From NCBI GenBank assembly GCA_946610655.1, contig CAMOCH010000020.1, positions 1 to 13,216 on the forward strand: a stretch of DNA of 13,216 nt. Reading direction: 5' to 3'. This stretch comes from an uncultured Clostridia bacterium. GTDB taxonomy: Bacteria > Bacillota > Clostridia > Christensenellales > UBA1242. Under the pieces are notes generated by a model. That model ran no database searches and was not told the origin of the DNA. It saw only the letters and a list, made by a program, of their open reading frames with translations. Shown one piece after another: positions 6,017 to 11,906 of the stretch (positions are counted from its first letter, which is position 1; every line of letters starts with the position of its first letter). The position numbers and the translations under genes were made by a program.

Positions 6017-8722
6017 TTACCTGTTATTAATTGCATCAATTGGTTTCTTTCTTGATATTTTGGTTGTTGGAATGAAGCTTGCAAGAAGCGCAGAACCCCA
6101 GCTTACACCAAGAATAAGCAAGAATTGACGAATGCTAACATTTAATAATACGATGTCAATAGCATATTCTTTAATAAGATTAATATTTATAACTTTGCAA
6201 ATTATAAATGTTGCAACCGAAGCAAGTACAAAATTGATAAATGCAATTATTGTTGCCTCATTGAAGAATATTCCAAATATATCTGCTCCTCTTGCACCAA
6301 GCGCACGAAGCACACCAATTTCTCTCTTTTTATATGAGATACTTGTTGAAATAAAGTTCATAAGAAGGAGCGCTGCAAAACCTGCAAACACAATACCAAC
6401 ATATAAGAACACTTTTGCTGTGTTATCAATAATATTTTCCATCAAATTAAGTATTGTTGTGGCAGAACCCTGAATTGTGTATCTAACACCATTGCTATCA
6501 AACGTTTCACACTTTTTAACAAGTGCTTTATCTTGACTTGAACTATTGAGTGCTGAAAGTATAAATTTATATGGTGACACATGTGCAAGAATTGTGTCAC
6601 TCATTGTTTGACTAGACACATAAACATCTGAATAACCTGAAGAAACACCAACAACTTTAAGTTTTGCATAAGTTTTTGAATATGTTCCAAAATCAAGATA
6701 TAATCCATCTGCTATATCATCTTCATATGTTGCGCTATTAACCCAGTTTTGAGGGACAATTATTTCATTTAAACCAAGTTCAATAAAGTTATCTCCAGAA
6801 ACAAGGTTTTCTTTTCCATTTATATAATATGAAATGTTGTTATTAATAAATTCTTCTTTAGTAAGTGAACTATTATAATATTTTTCATTTTCATATTTTT
6901 GAGATAATGTGTAAAAATTGCTAGAACTTATACTTGCTGAACTATTTTGAGATAATTTGAATGTGAAAGATACATTTGTTTTTGATTTAACATAATCATA
7001 CACATCACTATTAACATAAGCCAAAAATGCAACATTATATTGAAGCGCTGTGTAGGTTAAATATGATTGCGCACTCATCTCAGCAGAAGTCATATTTTCA
7101 TATTTTGAAAAATCTGTATGGTCATCAATAATAGACACAATTTTAAGATTTCTACCAAATGAGTAAGAATATATGTTTAAATCAAAAATGTTCTCTTCTG
7201 TTATTTTCTTTTCCTTATTTCTTGTTGAATAAATGAGGTTTTTCATCATTTGTTTAGATATTGAAATTTCTGAATCGGTTTGTGGAAGCCTATCACCTTT
7301 ATAGAATGTAAATCCAAACTTATTCATTTCTTCAGAAGTCAAATTCAAAAATCCGTTAAAGCTTGTTGATCTGTAGCTTCCGTAAGAATCTTCTCTTTCA
7401 TATGTTTCATTGGAATCATCTTTAATGCTATATGAAGTATAGTCTGAACCAACAACTCCTTTAAAAATGTATCCACTAAAATCAGATTGAAAACTTGCTA
7501 AATCTTGATCAGAAGAATTTGTGTTGCTTGAATATTTGCCATTAGTTTCTTCTCTTTGAAGAGCCAAATTTCTTTGATTTGAAATTTGCATTGCTTGATA
7601 TGATGAATCTGCTCTATTCCAGCAAGCAAATGCATCAACAACACCAAAAATGGTAAATGCAAAGAAAGATAATAAAATTGTAAAAATAAGTTTTCCCACT
7701 TTGCTTTTAAGTGAACTTGCACCCATTTTAAAACTATCACTAAATTTAAGTCTTGAGCGAATTAGTTTTAAACTATTTGGGTTATATTCTTTTTTGTCTA
7801 TATCTTCTTCGGTTGTGTCAACAAATTTTTCTTTGTTGCCATCATCATTAATTTTTGCACCTTCTTTAAGTTTTTGATTTGCCTTTTCATCAAAAGATAT
7901 AAAAGTGTCGCCATACTGCGCATTATCTGCAACAAACTTACCAATTTCTTTCATTTCATCTTCTGAAAGTTTTTGACCTTTTTTAATATAAACAATACTG
8001 CCATCAATAAGTTTAATATTAGAACTATTTCCACCTTCTGGAATAATTTCTTTTTTTGTTGTATCTGAAAGAATTTTGCCATCTTTAAGTTCAATAATTC
8101 TATCACCATAAAGTTCAGCAAATTCTCTATCGTGCGAAACAACAATAACCAGTTTGGTTTTTGAAAGTTCTTTAAGGGTGTCCATAACTTGCTTACCAGT
8201 GTTGCTATCAAGCGCACCAGTTGGTTCGTCGGCCATGATAATTTCTGGGTTTTTAATAAGTGCTCTTGCAATAGCAACTCTTTGTTTTTGACCACCAGAA
8301 AGTTCATTAGGTTTTCTTTTGCCATAGCCAACAAGGTCAACTTGTTCAAGAAGTCTATTAACTTCTTCTTTATTGGCCTTTTTGCCTTGAAGCTCAAGTG
8401 CTAATGCCAAGTTTTTGGCAACAGTAAAGTTCTCAAGAATATTATACTCTTGAAATATAAATCCTATAAAAGTGTTACGATAGCTATCAAAATCACTTTG
8501 AGAAAAATCTTTTGAAGATTTTCCTTTTATGATGATTTCACCACTATCAAATTTATCAAGTCCACCAATTGAGTTTAACAGTGTTGATTTACCACTACCA
8601 GATTTACCAAGCAAAAACACAAATCCAGTTTCTGGAAATTCAATTGAAACATTATCAAGTGCGACAACAGGTTCTGCTCTTTTTGTCTTGTAAATTTTTG
8701 TTAAGTTTTTAACGGTTAGCAT
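6017..8722 (-). CDS. Fused ABC transporter ATPase-FtsX/MacB-type permease, 901 aa
   Basis: This is a type VII (MacB/FtsX-like) ABC protein with the ATPase at the N-terminus. The ATPase shows Walker A GKSGSGKST (39-47), Q-loop Gln91, signature LSGGQKQR (141-148), Walker B IIMADEPTG (161-169, Glu166) and H-loop His197. A linker of about 110 residues follows, then TM1 at about 345-367. A large Ser/Tyr/Asn-rich extracytoplasmic domain spans about 370-768, followed by TM2 (770-793), the FtsX coupling segment KKREIGVLRALGA (798-810), TM3 (824-845) and TM4 (866-885). The order matches MacB, but the protein is about 250 residues longer. Such proteins couple ATP hydrolysis to work on peptides, lipids or envelope substrates outside the membrane; the substrate is unknown. 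AAAGGAG lies 6 nt before the ATG. An operator-like palindrome overlaps the predicted transcript start. It is monocistronic with its own terminator, and no adjacent two-component or accessory gene is seen. Confidence 0.93.
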   Translation of the reverse strand: MLTVKNLTKIYKTKRAEPVVALDNVSIEFPETGFVFLLGKSGSGKSTLLNSIGGLDKFDSGEIIIKGKSSKDFSQSDFDSYRNTFIGFIFQEYNILENFTVAKNLALALELQGKKANKEEVNRLLEQVDLVGYGKRKPNELSGGQKQRVAIARALIKNPEIIMADEPTGALDSNTGKQVMDTLKELSKTKLVIVVSHDREFAELYGDRIIELKDGKILSDTTKKEIIPEGGNSSNIKLIDGSIVYIKKGQKLSEDEMKEIGKFVADNAQYGDTFISFDEKANQKLKEGAKINDDGNKEKFVDTTEEDIDKKEYNPNSLKLIRSRLKFSDSFKMGASSLKSKVGKLIFTILLSFFAFTIFGVVDAFACWNRADSSYQAMQISNQRNLALQREETNGKYSSNTNSSDQDLASFQSDFSGYIFKGVVGSDYTSYSIKDDSNETYEREDSYGSYRSTSFNGFLNLTSEEMNKFGFTFYKGDRLPQTDSEISISKQMMKNLIYSTRNKEKKITEENIFDLNIYSYSFGRNLKIVSIIDDHTDFSKYENMTSAEMSAQSYLTYTALQYNVAFLAYVNSDVYDYVKSKTNVSFTFKLSQNSSASISSSNFYTLSQKYENEKYYNSSLTKEEFINNNISYYINGKENLVSGDNFIELGLNEIIVPQNWVNSATYEDDIADGLYLDFGTYSKTYAKLKVVGVSSGYSDVYVSSQTMSDTILAHVSPYKFILSALNSSSQDKALVKKCETFDSNGVRYTIQGSATTILNLMENIIDNTAKVFLYVGIVFAGFAALLLMNFISTSISYKKREIGVLRALGARGADIFGIFFNEATIIAFINFVLASVATFIICKVININLIKEYAIDIVLLNVSIRQFLLILGVSWGSALLASFIPTTKISRKKPIDAINNR

Positions 8723-8732
8723 AAAAAACTCC

Positions 8733-8752
8733 TTTGCTATTAATATAGCAAA
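8733..8752. promoter_or_regulatory. Operator-like palindrome at the ABC transporter transcript start
   Basis: Perfect 8-bp inverted repeat TTTGCTAT (8733-8740), TAAT spacer, ATAGCAAA (8745-8752). It begins at the downstream edge of the -10 and extends into the Shine-Dalgarno (8729-8735, minus strand), covering the predicted +1. This placement suits a dimeric repressor; alternatively the RNA hairpin could mask the ribosome binding site. There is no T-tract at the right place for a terminator. Confidence 0.6.
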
Positions 8753-8782
8753 ATAATACTATTATTTTTAACTAACTGTCAA
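8753..8782 (-). promoter_or_regulatory. Promoter of the ABC transporter gene
   Basis: Minus strand TTGACA (8782-8777), 18-bp spacer, TATTAT (8758-8753). The predicted start is near 8746, inside the palindrome. The -35 with its upstream flank is identical over 12 bp to that of the ywaF-like operon. Confidence 0.7.
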
Positions 8783-8827
8783 ACAAATATAAGCATAGTC
8801 GCAATTCATATTTTTGTTTTTTTACAT

Positions 8828-8854
8828 AAAAAAACCAAGTGCATCAGCACTCGG
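8828..8854 (-). terminator. Intrinsic terminator of the 8862 gene
   Basis: On the minus strand, CCGAGTGC, loop TGAT, GCACTTGG (8854-8835) with one G-U pair, followed by seven T. The G-U pair makes it good only in the minus direction, which matches the gene ending at 8862. Confidence 0.85.
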
Positions 8855-8861
8855 CAATTTT

Positions 8862-9281
8862 TTATTGTGGCTGTCTTTCTTCTTTTGACTTATGAACTTT
8901 ATCATCTTTTTCTTTAAATATTTCAAACTCTTCTTTTGTCATAATAAATTCATTATTTTTGTTTGATGCACCAGTTCTAACAGCTTTTTCGTTTCTACCT
9001 TGTTTTGCATTTGAAATATTGATTGCTTCAATCATATCGAGATCTTTATCTCTAACACATTGCCAAAAAAGATCAGCATCTCCTCTGCAATAATCTTTAT
9101 ATCCAAGCCAAATTTGAGAGCCACGAATGTTCATATCATCAAGCATAAGAAGGTCTATCAATCTATACTCATTTTCAAAAATAGACTTTTTTATTAAACT
9201 ATACGCTCCAGAATTACCCTCGCTCATTGTAAGCACAATATCTTCAATTGACATTTTAAGCCCTAATTTTTCTCTTTCCAT
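8862..9281 (-). CDS. Hypothetical protein, 139 aa, conserved-looking
   Basis: A small soluble protein without a membrane span or signal peptide. It resembles, from memory, an uncharacterised clostridial family with a central motif LDDMNIRGSQIWLGYKDYC (residues 47-65) and an N-terminal SIEDIVLTMSEGN; I know no function for it. The first 100 residues look mostly helical, and the last 30 are highly charged and probably disordered (EEFEIFKEKDDKVHKSKEERQPQ). The start at 9281 is supported by AGAGGT (minus strand 9292-9287) 5 nt upstream and by a good promoter. An internal Met10 is a less likely start because it lacks a ribosome binding site at proper distance. It is monocistronic, directly downstream of the repeat-rich region that follows the tRNA. 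Composition matches the neighbours. Confidence 0.85.
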   Translation of the reverse strand: MEREKLGLKMSIEDIVLTMSEGNSGAYSLIKKSIFENEYRLIDLLMLDDMNIRGSQIWLGYKDYCRGDADLFWQCVRDKDLDMIEAINISNAKQGRNEKAVRTGASNKNNEFIMTKEEFEIFKEKDDKVHKSKEERQPQ

Positions 9282-9298
9282 TTTTTACCTCTGGTAAA

Positions 9299-9326
9299 AA
9301 TATATCACAATAAAAAAAATTGTCAA
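9299..9326 (-). promoter_or_regulatory. Promoter of the 8862 gene
   Basis: Minus strand TTGACA (9326-9321), 16-bp spacer, TATATT (9304-9299) with an extended -10 TG one base upstream. The predicted start is about 10 nt before the ATG, so the leader is very short but still covers the ribosome binding site. Confidence 0.68.
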
Positions 9327-9339
9327 TACTAAAATAACA

Positions 9340-9353
9340 TTTCATCCACCGAA
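9340..9353. repeat. 14-bp direct repeat, copy 1
   Basis: TTTCATCCACCGAA, identical to 9637-9650 and in the same orientation. Each copy lies on the same side of (downstream of, in minus-strand direction) a copy of the tRNA 3' end. Confidence 0.8.
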
Positions 9354-9388
9354 ACATTCAAATAAAATTTACATAATCAATTTTAAAG

Positions 9389-9428
9389 TCGGACCAAAAT
9401 TGTGAAAACAATTTTGCGTTTGGTCCGA
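9389..9428. repeat. Large imperfect inverted repeat (hairpin)
   Basis: Outer stem TCGGACCA / TGGTCCGA and inner stem AAATTGT / ACAATTT closing a GAAA loop, with a 6-nt bulge on one arm. It is not followed by a T-tract on either strand, so it is not a plain terminator. It could be part of a structured RNA, a MITE-like relic or a protein site. Confidence 0.75.
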
Positions 9429-9446
9429 GAAGCAAAAGCACTGCAT

Positions 9447-9475
9447 AAAAAAAGGCAACTGTGTTTTCAGTTGCC
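9447..9475 (-). terminator. Orphan intrinsic terminator
   Basis: On the minus strand GGCAACTG (9475-9468), loop AAAACA, CAGTTGCC (9461-9454), followed by seven T. No coding gene lies between it and the tRNA terminator at 9662-9694. It would end a transcript starting within the repeat region, or it is the remaining terminator of a lost tRNA copy whose 3' end is still seen at 9499-9518. Confidence 0.82.
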
Positions 9476-9498
9476 GAAGTAAAAGCTGTTGCTTTTGC

Positions 9499-9518
9499 GA
9501 TGGTGCGCCCGGCGAGAT
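9499..9518 (-). pseudogene. Partial tRNA-Arg 3' end (att-like repeat or tRNA remnant)
   Basis: GATGGTGCGCCCGGCGAGAT is identical to 9697-9716. It covers the CCA end, discriminator, 3' acceptor strand and the start of the 3' T-stem of the tRNA-Arg, plus two flanking bases. The identity stops abruptly in the T-arm, so this copy is not a tRNA. It is in the same orientation, 198 bp downstream of the tRNA. This is the usual form of an attachment-site duplication left by a tRNA-targeting integrative element, or of a truncated tRNA duplicate. Confidence 0.75.
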
Positions 9519-9636
9519 AATTTCATACCTTCGCAAAAACTCACACTATTCCTTCGTTTATATTTAGGAATTCTCGTTGTTTATAAAATTTTTATTGCTA
9601 CGGCCGAACGAGCTTTTTTTGTTACCAAAAAAACTG

Positions 9637-9650
9637 TTTCATCCACCGAA
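9637..9650. repeat. 14-bp direct repeat, copy 2
   Basis: TTTCATCCACCGAA, identical to 9340-9353. It lies just beyond the tRNA-Arg terminator. Confidence 0.8.
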
Positions 9651-9661
9651 TCACTAGTCAT

Positions 9662-9694
9662 AAAAAAACTAGGCAAAAAATGCCTAGTTTTTTT
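9662..9694 (-). terminator. Terminator of tRNA-Arg
   Basis: Stem ACTAGGCA (9668-9675), loop of five A, stem TGCCTAGT (9681-9688), extended by flanking A/T tracts. It starts 4 nt beyond the CCA end of the tRNA. It is symmetric and could also work in the plus direction, but no plus-strand gene ends here. Confidence 0.88.
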
Positions 9695-9698
9695 ATGA

Positions 9699-9775
9699 TG
9701 GTGCGCCCGGCGAGATTCGAACTCACGACCCTCGGTTTCGTAGACCGATACTCTATCCAGCTGAGCTACGAGCGC
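9699..9775 (-). tRNA. tRNA-Arg (anticodon ACG)
   Basis: 77 nt including an encoded CCA. The acceptor stem GCGCTCG pairs with CGGGCGC with one G-U pair. The D-arm is GCTC..GAGT. The anticodon stem TCGGT/ACCGA closes the loop CTACGAA, giving anticodon ACG, which is read as ICG after deamination and decodes CGU/CGC/CGA. The variable loop is 5 nt and the T-arm is GTGAG-TTCGAAT-CTCGC. It is transcribed alone from the promoter at 9836-9864 with a leader of about 54 nt removed by RNase P, and ends at the terminator at 9662-9694. Its 3' end is duplicated at 9499-9518. Confidence 0.97.
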
Positions 9776-9835
9776 ATACGCTTTTTGTGCCAAGACTGAA
9801 AGGGGGTGAAGCCCTGACAACTTAAAAGCAAAAAG

Positions 9836-9864
9836 ATTATACAACAAAATAATAAAATTGTCCA
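9836..9864 (-). promoter_or_regulatory. Strong promoter of tRNA-Arg
   Basis: Minus strand TGGACA (9864-9859), 17-bp spacer, TATAAT (9841-9836): 5/6 and 6/6 matches to the sigma-A consensus. The predicted start is near 9829, giving a leader of about 54 nt before the mature tRNA. Confidence 0.85.
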
Positions 9865-9903
9865 CTACTTTTTTAAAATTTGCAGTCAAGTAAATTTTTG
9901 CAA

Positions 9904-9933
9904 CAAAAAAAGCACTGAAATTCAGTGCTTTTT
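9904..9933 (-). terminator. Intrinsic terminator of the CvpA-like gene
   Basis: Stem AAAAAGCACTGA (from 9907) pairs with TCAGTGCTTTTT (to 9933) around a 3-nt loop. On the minus strand it ends in seven T followed by GTTGCAAAA. Confidence 0.87.
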
Positions 9934-9942
9934 AGTTTTAAT

Positions 9943-11691
9943 TTATTCTGCTTCTATACCAAAGATTGTATATAATTCTGCAACATTTGTTATACCTTCT
10001 GCATCAATTGCATTTTTGATTAATTCTTTTGTTGAAGCATCAGCACCAATGCCATCTCTGATTGTTTTAGCAAATGGACTATCTACTTTTGAAAGTTCTT
10101 CCAATATAACAGATGAATCATCCAATGCTTCAATAATTTTTGTTGCATCTTCTTGTGTAACTTCCTCATTGTTTGTGAGTTTTTCATAAACACTAAGAGA
10201 TTCTGTTATAACGGCAATTTCTTTTTCAAGAGGTTGTTCTTCACTATAGTCAGCATTAATTATTGATGTTGCAACTTCAACAATAATGTCTCTGTATTCT
10301 TTGTTAGCATCAATAGTTTCACCAGGGTGATCTGGGTCTTCTTGTTCATCAGCAGGCAAAAGTTTTTCTGCAATTGTTTCAAGTTGTGGCAAAACAACTT
10401 CTTTTGCAAGATCTTTAACATTTGGATCTGAAGCAATATCGTTCAAAAGATTGCTGATTGTTTCGGTTGAAATTTCTCCAGCATCTTCTTCAACTTTTTT
10501 AGCTGTTGTCAAAAGCGTGTTAACAACATCTATTGTGCTAATAAGAGTGTCTTTTTTGTTTTCATCTGCAGCAAGTTTTTCAAGAAGATTATCAAGAACT
10601 CCTTGGAAATCTTCACCAACATTTGGTTTTTCAATGTTCATAAACTTTTCGTCATTATCCCATTTGTCAACAGCAAGTTTAATAACATCGTCAATCAAGT
10701 TTGCAGCAAGTTTGCTCTTGTAGCAATCTGTAACAAGCGCTTTAATTTGTGCAATTTGTTCTTCGTTTGTAAAATCAAGTTTTTTGTCTTCTGTTTGAGA
10801 AACAAGATCAAGCAAAGATTTACCATCTTTATAAATATATGAAAATCCTTCAACCTCTTCTCTTAAACTATACTTAACTCCATCTTTTTCAACAGTGCTA
10901 AGTTTATCAAACACAGAAACGCAAGCTTTGTCAAGTTTTACACCACTAAGCATTTTTGCAACCCATGTGTCGTTGTATGCACTAATGATATTATTAATAC
11001 TATTATAAGCTTCTTTAAATTTTGTATTTGATTGAGATTCTGACTCTTCTGATGAATCCATCAAAACTGCATAGCTATCTTCTGCAATACTTCCTGCAGT
11101 TGTTTCGGCTGATGCATTTGTTATTGTTTCAACTTGATTAAACACACTAACTGCACCAAACACTGGAACAAGCAAAACAAGGAAAATTATAAAGTTTTGA
11201 ACAACACCAATAAGGCTACCAACCAAGCGATGTTTGTTTTTGCCTTCGGTTTTCTTTTTGCTGAATGCTGTTCCTGCAATAATCCAGTAAATAATCATTG
11301 TGAGGAGTCTTAAAACATAGAATACTAATATAAACATTGCAACATTAACTATCATTTTTGGAATAACTTCCATAATTGTTGCATATGCAGGAGTTTCAGA
11401 AATTTCTCTTATTGCTTCAACTTGATTCAAAAGTGCTTGAAGTGCACCTTTTAAAGTTGATACTCTTTCTCCAGCAACATTTATTCCCAGGTTATAAATG
11501 TTAACTTCCATTATTGCTTTTGTAATAACACTTGATAAAAAGAATGCAACAACAACGCATCCAATAACCATAAATGCTCTTACCAAGCTTTTGTTAAATC
11601 CACGAGCTAAACCAAACAAAAATCCAGCAAGCAGAATAACAATAAATAATCCAATTACAACAAGTGCAACTGTGCTTGATGAAATATTCAT
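9943..11691 (-). CDS. CvpA-family membrane protein with large C-terminal extension, 582 aa
   Basis: The N-terminal domain has four hydrophobic segments (about 8-28, 38-56, 112-138, 158-182). The FGLARGFNKSLVR motif (26-38) after the first span is typical of the CvpA/colicin V production family. CvpA-type proteins are usually about 160-230 aa. Here some 390 further residues follow, acidic and almost wholly helical by appearance (many short Leu/Ile/Val heptad-like stretches, DE-rich linkers such as PADEQEDPDHPGETID), which look like repeated helical bundles. The side of the membrane is not certain. CvpA family members are linked to envelope integrity and purine-dependent phenotypes, but the biochemical role is unclear. 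AAGGAG precedes the ATG by 8 nt, and a good promoter lies upstream. The gene is monocistronic and divergent from the small ORF at 11822. Confidence 0.82.
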   Translation of the reverse strand: MNISSSTVALVVIGLFIVILLAGFLFGLARGFNKSLVRAFMVIGCVVVAFFLSSVITKAIMEVNIYNLGINVAGERVSTLKGALQALLNQVEAIREISETPAYATIMEVIPKMIVNVAMFILVFYVLRLLTMIIYWIIAGTAFSKKKTEGKNKHRLVGSLIGVVQNFIIFLVLLVPVFGAVSVFNQVETITNASAETTAGSIAEDSYAVLMDSSEESESQSNTKFKEAYNSINNIISAYNDTWVAKMLSGVKLDKACVSVFDKLSTVEKDGVKYSLREEVEGFSYIYKDGKSLLDLVSQTEDKKLDFTNEEQIAQIKALVTDCYKSKLAANLIDDVIKLAVDKWDNDEKFMNIEKPNVGEDFQGVLDNLLEKLAADENKKDTLISTIDVVNTLLTTAKKVEEDAGEISTETISNLLNDIASDPNVKDLAKEVVLPQLETIAEKLLPADEQEDPDHPGETIDANKEYRDIIVEVATSIINADYSEEQPLEKEIAVITESLSVYEKLTNNEEVTQEDATKIIEALDDSSVILEELSKVDSPFAKTIRDGIGADASTKELIKNAIDAEGITNVAELYTIFGIEAE

Positions 11692-11714
11692 ATTTTCATC
11701 TCCTTTTTTGTTAG

Positions 11715-11743
11715 ATAATATAATTATATATTATTTTAGTCAA
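11715..11743 (-). promoter_or_regulatory. Promoter of the CvpA-like gene
   Basis: Minus strand TTGACT (11743-11738), 17-bp spacer, TATTAT (11720-11715). The predicted start is near 11708, just upstream of the Shine-Dalgarno (11704-11700). Confidence 0.65.
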
Positions 11744-11775
11744 TTTAACAATAATTTTGTGATATTTTTTTCAAT

Positions 11776-11805
11776 TTAACACTTTTTTATTTATCAAAAT
11801 AAAAT
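11776..11805 (+). promoter_or_regulatory. Possible promoter of the 27-aa ORF
   Basis: TTAACA (11776-11781), 18-bp spacer, TAAAAT (11800-11805). The predicted start near 11812 falls at the Shine-Dalgarno of the small ORF, so either the real start is a few bases earlier or the match is fortuitous. Confidence 0.35.
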
Positions 11806-11821
11806 ATTTTAGGAGACCATT

Positions 11822-11905
11822 ATGGAAAATGAAGTTTACTTAGACCCAGAAATTCAAATATACATAACCCCTTCTTCCCCAGCCGAAAATGACGAAGAAA
11901 TGTGA
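11822..11905 (+). CDS. Possible 27-aa acidic microprotein
   Basis: The ORF runs from ATG 11822 to TGA 11903-11905 and encodes 27 residues, beginning MENEVYLDPEIQIY and ending SSPAENDEEM. AGGAG at 11811-11815 lies 6 nt before the ATG, as good as the sites of the long genes here, and a candidate promoter sits upstream. The peptide is very acidic (eight Asp/Glu, no Lys or Arg), has no Cys, and shows no membrane span or cleavage motif. Its codons are richer in C than the surrounding DNA (CCCCTTCTTCCCCAGCC). It ends one base before the convergent MATE gene and fills the gap between two minus-strand genes. It matches no family I know. It could be a genuine small protein or chance. Confidence 0.5.
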   Translation: MENEVYLDPEIQIYITPSSPAENDEEM

Positions 11906-11906
11906 A

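Larger units (their letters stand above)
9282..9698. other. Gene-free, hairpin- and repeat-rich region downstream of tRNA-Arg
   Basis: No convincing ORF is present over about 415 bp. From the tRNA side (minus direction) it contains the tRNA terminator (9662-9694), a copy of TTTCATCCACCGAA (9637-9650), an AT-rich spacer, a partial copy of the tRNA 3' end (9499-9518), an orphan terminator (9447-9475), a large imperfect hairpin (9389-9428), a second TTTCATCCACCGAA (9340-9353) and the promoter of the 8862 gene. The mix suggests a decayed integration site or a decayed tRNA duplicate, possibly with a small non-coding transcript. Confidence 0.6.

Noticed and set aside
8733..8752. Palindrome upstream of the ABC gene read as a terminator
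   Set aside because: On the minus strand it is followed by GGAG and a start codon rather than an immediate T-tract, and no gene upstream would need it, as the neighbouring gene already has one at 8828-8854.
9467..9544. Minus-strand GTG ORF of 25 codons over the partial tRNA 3' end, with AAGGA upstream
   Set aside because: The coding frame simply continues the false tRNA frame (SRRAHH) and the stop lies inside the terminator stem, so protein coding is unlikely.
9489..9698. 69-codon plus-strand ORF in the repeat region
   Set aside because: No ribosome binding site at proper spacing. It crosses the tRNA fragment and the terminator hairpin, and low-complexity codons reflect A/T tracts.
9581..9889. 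102-codon minus-strand ORF across the tRNA, containing a QLDR..EGREFESRRAHH stretch
   Set aside because: It is the well-known false ORF produced by reading through a tRNA gene; the real feature is tRNA-Arg at 9699-9775.
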